Assembly: GCA_039196715.1 (NCBI GenBank)
Contig: JBCCUP010000032.1
Coordinates: 1 to 46,891, forward strand
Length of the DNA: 46,891 nucleotides
Direction: 5' to 3'
Origin: Pseudomonadota bacterium
GTDB lineage: Bacteria > Pseudomonadota > Gammaproteobacteria > CALCKW01
The position numbers and the translations under genes were made by a program. This document shows, piece by piece, positions 18,103 to 25,329 of this stretch. The notes below the pieces were generated by a model that was not told where the DNA came from, did not search any database, and saw only the letters and a program-made list of their open reading frames with translations. Numbering within the stretch: position 1 is the stretch's first letter; each line of letters begins with the position of its first letter.

Positions 18103-18942
18103 ATGCACTACAAGCACCTTCTCGTCTACCTCGACAACGGCGCGTCGAACCCGGCACGCGTGCAGTTGGCGTTGTCGCTCGCCAAGGCACACGACGCTCG
18201 CCTGACCGGCATCGTGGTCAACGAATTGCCGAGCGAAGGCTTGCTCAGAAACCTCGGATTGGGCGACGGTAAGTCGGCGATCGGGCAGGCACGGGCCGCC
18301 GCGAACACCGTACACGAGGCCTTCCGAAGCGCATGCGCCGATGCACAGGTTGTGTGCGATACCCGCCTGCTCGAGTGCAAGGAGGGCCGTGCAGGCGAGA
18401 AACTCGCCCGCATCGCCAGGCTGTACGACCTGTGCGTGGTGCGACAGGCCAACCCCGAACGTCCCCATGCCGCGCAGGTATCGGCCATGTCGGAAGAGGT
18501 CATGCTGTCCTCGGGCCGGCCCGTCATCTGTGTGCCTTACATTGGCGCGCACGAAGTGCCGTTCAAGACCAGCGTGATCGCCTGGGACGGCAGTCGGGCC
18601 GCTACGCGCGCCGTACACGACGCCCTGCCTGTGCTCGCACAGATCGACCACATCAATATCCTGGTTGTCAATCCGGCGAACTTCGAGAATTTCTCCGATC
18701 ACGCGCCGGGAGACGGACTCCAGAGCCTCCTCGCGACCCACGGCATCGACGCGCGCGTCAGCCGTATCGATGCCGGTGACATCAGCACGTCGACCGTCAT
18801 CCTCAACCACCTCAGCGACACGGGCGCGGACATCCTGGTCATGGGCGGTTACGGCACACCACGCTTGCGGGAAATCCTCTTGGGGGGCGTCACACATACG
18901 CTGTTCAAACACATGACGGTCCCGGTGTTCCTGTCGCACTGA
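18103..18942 (+). CDS. Tandem universal stress protein
   Basis: 279 residues made of two UspA domains (about 1-145 and 150-279). The second has the nucleotide-binding signature VMGGYG-x9-GGVT (a GxxGx9G pattern) and ends in the family's TVPVFLSH strand. The first domain lacks a clear ATP motif, as is common in tandem forms. CAGGAG lies 6 bases before the ATG. Cytoplasmic; role in stress response generic. It is a single-gene unit followed by a strong hairpin. Confidence 0.92.
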   Translation: MHYKHLLVYLDNGASNPARVQLALSLAKAHDARLTGIVVNELPSEGLLRNLGLGDGKSAIGQARAAANTVHEAFRSACADAQVVCDTRLLECKEGRAGEKLARIARLYDLCVVRQANPERPHAAQVSAMSEEVMLSSGRPVICVPYIGAHEVPFKTSVIAWDGSRAATRAVHDALPVLAQIDHINILVVNPANFENFSDHAPGDGLQSLLATHGIDARVSRIDAGDISTSTVILNHLSDTGADILVMGGYGTPRLREILLGGVTHTLFKHMTVPVFLSH

Positions 18943-18986
18943 CAACAGCGCGCCAAACCGACGCCGCCCGCCGTTGTCGGTGACCA

Positions 18987-19026
18987 GCCGATGCCGTGCC
19001 GCCTGCAAACTCGGCACGGCATTGGC
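18987..19026 (+). terminator. 15-bp stem-loop after usp
   Basis: Perfect 11-bp arms ATGCCGTGCCG / CGGCACGGCAT around a 10-base loop, extended by four more pairs including one G-U on the plus strand. It begins 45 bases after the usp stop. There is no U-run, so a classical intrinsic terminator is not certain; RNA processing/stabilisation is an alternative. The G-U pair (a C-A mismatch in the opposite transcript) suggests it works in plus-strand RNA. Confidence 0.45.
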
Positions 19027-19087
19027 CGAGCAAACTGCTGACATCCCCCTTGACCCGCAGTGAGCCAAGGGGTAGGTTCACCGCCAC

Positions 19088-19103
19088 TGGACACATCTGT
19101 CCA
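19088..19103. promoter_or_regulatory. Palindromic operator upstream of the methylated-amine operon
   Basis: TGGACA-CATC-TGTCCA, a perfect 6-4-6 inverted repeat, lies 35 bp before the first gene. A -10-like TACTAT (19105-19110) follows at once, so a protein bound here would sit in the promoter spacer. The TetR gene inside the same operon is the natural candidate binder. Confidence 0.5.
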
Positions 19104-19137
19104 TTACTATCCATCGCGGGCGTCACAGGAGCAGCAC

Positions 19138-21543
19138 ATGAAATCGCACTATCGGGTTGTGGTCATCGGCGGTGGGGTCGTCGGGTCATCGGTGCTTTAC
19201 CACCTGGCCAAATTCGGTTGGTCAGACGTGTGCCTGATCGAGCGCTCCGTGCTCACGGCCGGGTCGTCGTGGCACGCGGCGGGCGGTTTTCACGCGCTCA
19301 ATGCCGACCCGAACATCGCGGCGCTGCAGGCCTACACCATCGACTTGCTCCAGGAGATCGAAACCGAATCCGGGCAGTCTGTCGGCATGCACATGACCGG
19401 GGGCCTGACGCTCGCCGGCACCCCCGACCGCTGGGACTGGTTGCAGTCGGCCTACCGCGTGTTCCAGAGCATCGGCATCGACGACGTGCGCCTGATGACC
19501 CCGGAGGAATGCCGCGAGGTCGCACCGGTCATGTCCGTCGACGGCGTGCTCGGCGGCATGTGGGCAGACCGCGAGGGCTACATCGACACCACCGGCACCG
19601 TGCACGCGTACGCGGGCGCCGCGAAAAAGCACGGTGCCGAGATCATCGAGCACAACCGCGTGCTGTCGCTGCAGCAAACCGCCGACGGCTGGCGCGTGGA
19701 GACCGAGCAGGGCACGGTCAGCTGCGAGCACGTTGTCAATGCGGCCGGCCTCTGGGCCAAGCAGGTCGGGCGCATGGCCGGCATCGAGCTGCCCGTGTCG
19801 CCGCTCGCGCACCACTACCTCGTCACCGAGTCGATCCCGGAAGTCGCGGCACTGGAAAACGAGCTGCCGATGATCGTCGACCTCGAGGGCTTCACCTACA
19901 TGCGCCAGGACCAGCAGGGCATGCTGCTGGGCATCTACGAAATACAACACCAGCACTGGATGATGGACGGTGCACCCTGGGACTACGGCATCGAGCTGCT
20001 CAACCCGGACCTCGACCGCATCGAGAACGAGCTGGCGCTCGGCTTTTCGCGCTACCCGGTGCTGGAGAACGCGGGCATCAAAACCTGGGTGAACGGCGCG
20101 TTCACATTCTCACCCGACGGCAACCCCCTCGTCGGACCCGTCCCCGGCAAACGCGGTTACTGGTGCGCGTGCGCAGTCATGGCAGGCTTTCTCCAGGGTG
20201 GCGGGGTTGGCAAATCGCTGGCCGAGTGGATCATCCACGGTGAGCCCGAGGCCGACGTCTACGGCATGGACGTCGCGCGCTACGGCGCCTTCGCAGAGAA
20301 CAAGCAGTACATCAAGGAAACCACCGGGCAGTTCTACACCCGCCGTTTCGTGATGACCTACCCCAACGAGCAGCTGCCCGCGGGTCGGCCACTGAAGATG
20401 GCCGGCGCGCACAGCGACATGGCCCAGGCCGGCTGCCGGTGGGGCGCCAGCTGGGACTTGGAGGTGCCGCTCTACTTCGCGCCGGCCGGTTTCGAGGAGA
20501 CACCCACGCTCAAGCGCTCCAACGCCTTCGATATCGTCGCGGCCGAGTGCGCATCCGTGCGCGGCGGTGTGGGTCTGCTCGACATCACGGGCTTCTCCCG
20601 TTTCGAGGTCTCCGGCAGCGACGCGGCACGCTGGCTCGATTCGCTGTTTGCCACCACTTTGCCAAAGCCCGGCCGCGCCCGCCTTGCCGTGATGCTGGGC
20701 CACGACGGTCGCCTCAAGGGCGATCTCACCGTATTCAACTGGGGCGACGGCAGCTACTGGATCATGGGCTCGTACTACCTGCGCGCCTGGCACATGCGCT
20801 GGTTCGACGATCACCTTCAGGGCGATGTCCAGGTGCGTGATCTCGGCGAAGAGATCTCGGGCTTCTCCCTGTCCGGACCCAAGTCGCGTGAGGTCATCGA
20901 ACGCCTGACCGACGCGGACGTCGGTGCCCTGCCCTTCATGGGCTGTGGTGCCTTCGACATCGGCTTGATCCGCACACGTGTTGGCCGGCTGTCCGTGACC
21001 GGCGAGCTCGGCTACGAAATCCACTGCCGCGCCGGCGACCAAGCCGCCTTGCGACGCGCCCTGCTCGACGCCGGTGCCGACTCCGGCCTCATCGAGTACG
21101 GGTTCAATGCACTGCTGAGCTTGCGGCTCGAGAAGAGCTACGGCATCTGGTCGGCCGAATTTACCCAGGGGTACACGCCAGGCGAGACCGGCATGGACCG
21201 CTGGATCGACTGGAGCAAAGCGGCCTTCAACGGCCGAGACGCCGCGATCGCCGAGCGCGACGGCAACGGCCCGGCGCGTCGCCTGGTCACCCTCGAGATC
21301 GACGCCACCGACGCGGACGCGAGCGGCTTCGAGCCGTTGTGGCACGGCGACACGTTGGTCGGCTACGTGACGTCCGGCGGCTACGGTCACACGGTCGGCG
21401 CGTCGCTGGCGCTCGCGTTGGTGAAGCCCGAGCACAGCGAAGTCGGCAGCGAGCTGACCGTGCACATTGTCGGTCAGGCAAGGCCGTGCCGCGTGATCCC
21501 GCCATCACCCGTCGACCCGGCCGGCGAGGCGATGCGCGCATGA
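19138..21543 (+). CDS. Dimethylglycine/sarcosine dehydrogenase-like flavoprotein with GcvT domain
   Basis: 801-residue single-chain flavoprotein. N-terminal FAD Rossmann motif VVIGGGVVGSS (about 8-18); SSWHAAGG with His46, the residue to which FAD is covalently bound in mammalian DMGDH/SDH; DAO domain to about residue 380; then a GcvT/aminomethyltransferase domain (about 430-790) with GELGYEIH and RLEKSYG signatures, which binds tetrahydrofolate and captures formaldehyde as methylene-THF. Predicted to oxidatively demethylate dimethylglycine, sarcosine or a similar secondary/tertiary amine. AGGAG precedes the ATG. First gene of the operon; its stop overlaps the next start (ATGA). Confidence 0.9.
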   Translation: MKSHYRVVVIGGGVVGSSVLYHLAKFGWSDVCLIERSVLTAGSSWHAAGGFHALNADPNIAALQAYTIDLLQEIETESGQSVGMHMTGGLTLAGTPDRWDWLQSAYRVFQSIGIDDVRLMTPEECREVAPVMSVDGVLGGMWADREGYIDTTGTVHAYAGAAKKHGAEIIEHNRVLSLQQTADGWRVETEQGTVSCEHVVNAAGLWAKQVGRMAGIELPVSPLAHHYLVTESIPEVAALENELPMIVDLEGFTYMRQDQQGMLLGIYEIQHQHWMMDGAPWDYGIELLNPDLDRIENELALGFSRYPVLENAGIKTWVNGAFTFSPDGNPLVGPVPGKRGYWCACAVMAGFLQGGGVGKSLAEWIIHGEPEADVYGMDVARYGAFAENKQYIKETTGQFYTRRFVMTYPNEQLPAGRPLKMAGAHSDMAQAGCRWGASWDLEVPLYFAPAGFEETPTLKRSNAFDIVAAECASVRGGVGLLDITGFSRFEVSGSDAARWLDSLFATTLPKPGRARLAVMLGHDGRLKGDLTVFNWGDGSYWIMGSYYLRAWHMRWFDDHLQGDVQVRDLGEEISGFSLSGPKSREVIERLTDADVGALPFMGCGAFDIGLIRTRVGRLSVTGELGYEIHCRAGDQAALRRALLDAGADSGLIEYGFNALLSLRLEKSYGIWSAEFTQGYTPGETGMDRWIDWSKAAFNGRDAAIAERDGNGPARRLVTLEIDATDADASGFEPLWHGDTLVGYVTSGGYGHTVGASLALALVKPEHSEVGSELTVHIVGQARPCRVIPPSPVDPAGEAMRA

Positions 21544-23078
21544 GCGAGGCACGCTCGAAACGGCGCGGCCGACGCGCCCGAGCCACGAGCCAGGACAAAC
21601 CGGGCCGTGCGCCCGACTACCGCCAGCTGCGCAACCCGTTCAAACCCGTCGACCTGTTCACCGCCGACCGTATCGAGGCCATGCACGAAGCTGCGCTGAC
21701 CGCGCTCGAGGAGCTCGGCCTCAGGGTGCTGCTGCCCGAGGCCCGCGCCTATTTCAAGCAGGCTGGCGCGCGCGTCGAAGAGGACATGGTCTACCTCGGT
21801 CGCGAGATCGTGACTGCGGCGCTGGCGTTGGCACCACGCCGCATTCAGATGCGCGGTGGCGCTGCGGGCCGTGACGTCACGCTGGAACTCGGCAGTCTCG
21901 TGTTCCAGCCCGGTGCCGGTGCACCGCATGCGACCGACCTCAAACGGGGTCGGCGCCCAGGCAGTGAGCGCGACTTCCGCGAGCTGATCCAGCTCACCCA
22001 GCATTTCGACGTGCTGCACATGGTGCCACCGCTCGTCGAACCGCAGGACGTGGCGACCCACGTCCGCCACTACGCCACCATGGAGGCGCAGCTCACGCTC
22101 TCGGACAAGGTACCGTTCGTGTTCTCGCGCGGCACCCCGCAGGTGCTCGAAAGCTTCGAGATGTTGCGCGACTTCCGCGGCCTCTCGGATGCAGCGTTCC
22201 ACGCCGAGCCGCACTGCTACACCATCATCAACACCAACTCGCCGCGCACGCTCGACATCCCGATGGCACAGGGCCTGATCGATTTCGCCAAGGCCAAGCA
22301 GGTGTCCATCATCACGCCGTTCACGCTGATGGGTGCCATGGCGCCGGTCACCGTCGCCGGGGCCATCACGCTGTCGCACGCCGAGGCGATCGCCGCAATC
22401 ACCCTCACCCAGCTCGTCCAGCCCGGTGCACCGGTCTGCTACGGCACCTTCACGTCGAACGTCGACATGAAGTCCGGCGCCCCGGCCTTCGGTACGCCGG
22501 AGCACTTCAACGCCTCGCTGGTCGCCGGTCAGCTCGCCCGTTTCCTCGGCCTGCCGTGGCGCTGTGCCTCGGGCAGCGCGGCCAACATCAACGACGCGCA
22601 GGCGGCCAACGAGACACAGTTTGCGTTGTGGGGCTGCATCATGGCGGGTTCCACGGTTGTCATTCATTCTGCCGGTTGGCTCGAAGGCGGATTGACGGTG
22701 TCCTACGAGAAACTGATCACCGACCTCGAGGTGGTGCAGATGGTCGCCGAACTCTGCGTCACGCCGACCGGCTCTTCCGACGACGACATCGCGCTCGATG
22801 CGCTGCGTGAGGTGGCACCGAGCGGGCACTTCTTCGGTTGCGAGCACACCATGGCGCGCTACACCACGGCGTTCTACGAACCGCTGGTGGCCGACTGGTC
22901 GAACTTCGGCACCTGGACAGAGAACGGCGCGAAAACGGCGAGTGAGCGGGCCACGTCACGGTGGCAGCGGATCGTCGAGGCAGACACCGGCCCGCGTTTC
23001 GACGGCGCGCGCATCGACTCTCTGCACCGCTACATCGAGTCGCACACCGCCGCCGGTGGCGCAGAGGTCGTGAGCTGA
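21540..23078 (+). CDS. MttB-family (trimethylamine methyltransferase-like) protein, non-pyrrolysine
   Basis: 512-residue TIM-barrel methyltransferase of the MttB superfamily: N-terminal 'IEAMHEAALTALEELGLRVL', central DIPMAQGLIDFAKAKQ, and CYGTFTSNVDMKSGAPAFGTPE signatures. The frame has no internal stop over full family length, so it belongs to the non-pyrrolysine branch, of which the anaerobic glycine betaine:corrinoid methyltransferase MtgB is the characterised type. A Lys/Arg-rich N-terminus (about 1-25) is an extension. The ATG overlaps the upstream stop by ATGA. Substrate is probably a quaternary or tertiary methylamine related to the neighbouring enzymes. No corrinoid protein gene is in the window. 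Confidence 0.9.
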   Translation: MSEARSKRRGRRARATSQDKPGRAPDYRQLRNPFKPVDLFTADRIEAMHEAALTALEELGLRVLLPEARAYFKQAGARVEEDMVYLGREIVTAALALAPRRIQMRGGAAGRDVTLELGSLVFQPGAGAPHATDLKRGRRPGSERDFRELIQLTQHFDVLHMVPPLVEPQDVATHVRHYATMEAQLTLSDKVPFVFSRGTPQVLESFEMLRDFRGLSDAAFHAEPHCYTIINTNSPRTLDIPMAQGLIDFAKAKQVSIITPFTLMGAMAPVTVAGAITLSHAEAIAAITLTQLVQPGAPVCYGTFTSNVDMKSGAPAFGTPEHFNASLVAGQLARFLGLPWRCASGSAANINDAQAANETQFALWGCIMAGSTVVIHSAGWLEGGLTVSYEKLITDLEVVQMVAELCVTPTGSSDDDIALDALREVAPSGHFFGCEHTMARYTTAFYEPLVADWSNFGTWTENGAKTASERATSRWQRIVEADTGPRFDGARIDSLHRYIESHTAAGGAEVVS

Positions 23079-23079
23079 G

Positions 23080-23733
23080 ATGGCGACCTCGCCGTCTGCG
23101 CGGGTCGACGAACTGCCCGCCGGCAACATCAAGGTCACCCGCGAGGACTGGCTGGCCTGTGCCCGTGCGCGCCTGATTCAGTCCGGCATCGGCGAGGTGA
23201 AGATCCTCAGCCTCGCGGCGGAACTCGCGGTGTCGCGCTCGAGCTTCTACTGGTACTTCGAGAGCCGTCAGGACCTGTGCGACGCGTTGCTGGCCGAGTG
23301 GGAGGCCACCAACACGGCGATCCTCTGCCGGCACGCGGAGGCTCCAGCGCGCACTGTCACCGAGGCGGTGTGCAATCTCTTTCGCTGCTTCGTCAACCCG
23401 GCCCTGTTCGATCAGCAGCTCGACTTTGCCGTGCGCGAATGGTCACGACGGGACACACGGGTTCGCGACGTCATCGACCGCAGCGACAACGAGCGCATTG
23501 CCGCCATCGCCGCCCTGTTTGAACGCTTCGCGGTCGAACCCGCGCTCGCGGACGTGCGGGCGCGGGTGTTGTATTTCATGCAGATCGGTTACTACGCGCT
23601 CGACCTCGCCGAGCCGATCGAAGCCCGGCTCGCCCGCACCCGCGATTACCTCTACGCTTTCACCGGCGTCGAACCCCGCGAGGCGGAGATCGTGGCCTTG
23701 CGCGCCTACGCGCTCGAGGTCATCCCCACATGA
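23080..23733 (+). CDS. TetR-family transcriptional regulator of the methylated-amine operon
   Basis: 217 residues with an N-terminal TetR helix-turn-helix (about 20-65; signature VSRSSFYWYFESRQDLCDAL) and a helical ligand-binding domain. The ATG is one base after the MttB-family stop, and its own stop overlaps the soxB start, so it is embedded in the operon it probably controls. The 6-4-6 palindrome at 19088 has the size expected for TetR operators. Ligand unknown; a methylated amine is likely from context. Confidence 0.9.
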   Translation: MATSPSARVDELPAGNIKVTREDWLACARARLIQSGIGEVKILSLAAELAVSRSSFYWYFESRQDLCDALLAEWEATNTAILCRHAEAPARTVTEAVCNLFRCFVNPALFDQQLDFAVREWSRRDTRVRDVIDRSDNERIAAIAALFERFAVEPALADVRARVLYFMQIGYYALDLAEPIEARLARTRDYLYAFTGVEPREAEIVALRAYALEVIPT

Positions 23734-24986
23734 CAGACCGGTACAGCGCCTGGCGGTTGCTGCGCGAGGGCGTGCGCAGCGCACCCACCTGGCAACCTGC
23801 CTGGCGGAAGCAGACCGCACCGGACAGCCACTACGACGCGGTCGTGGTCGGCGGCGGCGGCCACGGCCTCGCGACCGCCTACTACCTTGCCAAGAACCAC
23901 GGCATGCGCCGCGTCGCCCTGGTCGAAAAAGGCTGGCTCGGCGGCGGCAACACCGGCCGCAACACCACGGCCGTGCGCTCGAACTATTTCTTTCCCGAGA
24001 GCGTGGCGCTGTACGACCTCGCGCTGCGCTTGTACGAGGGCCTCAGTGACGAGCTGAACTACAACGTGATGTTGAGCCAGCGCGGCATGCTGATTGCGGC
24101 ACACACCCCAATGCAGATGGAAATCTGCACCCGCATCGCCAACGCCATGCGCCTGAACGGCGTCGATGGCGACCTGATGACGCGCGGACAGGCACTCAAA
24201 CGCCTCCCGTTGCTGAACCGGACGGCCGACGCGCGCTACCACTGCCAGGGCGGCATCTGGCAAGGCCGTGCCGGGGTTGCACGCCACGACGCGGTGGCCT
24301 GGGGCTACGCGCGGGCGGCGAGTGCGCTCGGTGTCGACATCATCGAAAACTGCACCGTCACGGGGCTGGATGTCACCGACGGTGCGGTCTCAGGCGTGCA
24401 GACCACCCGCGGTGCGATCAGAACGGAGCGCGTCGGCATTGCGGCCGCCGGTGCCACTCCCGGACTGGCCGCGCTGGTCGACGTCGCGCTGCCAATCCAC
24501 ACCTACGCCCTGCAGGCCTTCGTCTCGGAGCCAGTCAAACCGTGCCTGGACACCGTGCTGCTCTACCTCGGTACCGGCACGTACGTCTCGCAATCGGACA
24601 AGGGCGAGCTGGTCTTCGGCGGCGGCCTCGACCGCGTACCCACACACGGGCAACGCGGGAACCTGCCCGTGCAACAGGTGGTGGTGTCCGGCTTGCTCGA
24701 GATGTTCCCGACCTTTGCCCAGTTGAAGCTGCTGCGCCAGTGGGCCGGCGTGGTCGACGTCGTGCCCGACAGCTCGCCGATCATCGGCCCGGTGGGGCCG
24801 CGCGGGCTGTTCATCAATTGCGGCTGGGGCACCGGCGGGTTCAAGGCCATACCGGCGGGTGGTTGGCTGCTGGCACACCTGCTGGCGACCGGCGAACACC
24901 ACGCAATCAGTCGACCCTTTGACCTCGACCGCTTCACGACCGGGCGCCTGATCGACGAAGCGGCCGGCTCGGGGATCGCCCATTGA
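23730..24986 (+). CDS. soxB: Sarcosine oxidase, beta subunit
   Basis: 418-residue FAD/DAO-family protein, the catalytic subunit of heterotetrameric sarcosine oxidase, which oxidises N-methylglycine to glycine and passes the methyl carbon to THF. FAD motif DAVVVGGGGHGLATAYYLA at 36-54; the GGNTGRNTTAVRSNYFFPESV segment (about 73-93) is typical for SoxB and precedes the covalent FMN region; GWGTGGFKAIPAGG near the C-terminus closes the flavin site. ATGA overlap with the TetR gene. A 76 bp gap follows before soxD. Confidence 0.95.
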   Translation: MTDRYSAWRLLREGVRSAPTWQPAWRKQTAPDSHYDAVVVGGGGHGLATAYYLAKNHGMRRVALVEKGWLGGGNTGRNTTAVRSNYFFPESVALYDLALRLYEGLSDELNYNVMLSQRGMLIAAHTPMQMEICTRIANAMRLNGVDGDLMTRGQALKRLPLLNRTADARYHCQGGIWQGRAGVARHDAVAWGYARAASALGVDIIENCTVTGLDVTDGAVSGVQTTRGAIRTERVGIAAAGATPGLAALVDVALPIHTYALQAFVSEPVKPCLDTVLLYLGTGTYVSQSDKGELVFGGGLDRVPTHGQRGNLPVQQVVVSGLLEMFPTFAQLKLLRQWAGVVDVVPDSSPIIGPVGPRGLFINCGWGTGGFKAIPAGGWLLAHLLATGEHHAISRPFDLDRFTTGRLIDEAAGSGIAH

Positions 24987-25062
24987 ACACGCTGACCCGA
25001 TTCCCTCACGGGACGCAGCTGCGCACGAACCGACCCGGCACAGGCCGGGGTGGGAGACGCTA

Positions 25063-25329
25063 GTGCAACGATTTCTCTGTCCCTTCTGCGGCGAACGCGA
25101 CGAGACCGAGTTTCATTTCGGTGCCGAGGCCGGGCGACACCGGCCGGAGCCGGCCGACAGGGTCGATGCAGACGCCTGGTACCGCTACCTCCACGCGCAG
25201 GCCGCACCCCGGGGCCCGGCCCGCGAGGTCTGGGTGCACCTGAGCTGCGGCGAGTTCTTCCTCATGGAACGCGACACGGTGACGCGCGAGGTGCTCGGTT
25301 CGTCGGCCCTGCCGGGGCGTGAGCCGTGA
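25063..25329 (+). CDS. soxD: Sarcosine oxidase, delta subunit
   Basis: 88-residue small subunit with the zinc-binding CPFCGERDETEFHFGAEAG motif at its N-terminus (Cys6, Cys9, His18 and a later Cys in HLSCGEFF as likely ligands) and the WVHLSCGEFFLMERDT segment typical for SoxD. Starts with GTG, preceded by GGGAG 8 bases upstream. Its stop overlaps the GTG of soxA (GTGA). Structural subunit of the alpha-beta-gamma-delta complex. Confidence 0.94.
   Translation: MQRFLCPFCGERDETEFHFGAEAGRHRPEPADRVDADAWYRYLHAQAAPRGPAREVWVHLSCGEFFLMERDTVTREVLGSSALPGREP

Noticed and set aside
21540-23078. Pyrrolysine-containing trimethylamine methyltransferase
   Set aside because: The reading frame runs full length without an in-frame amber codon, and no pyl genes are present.
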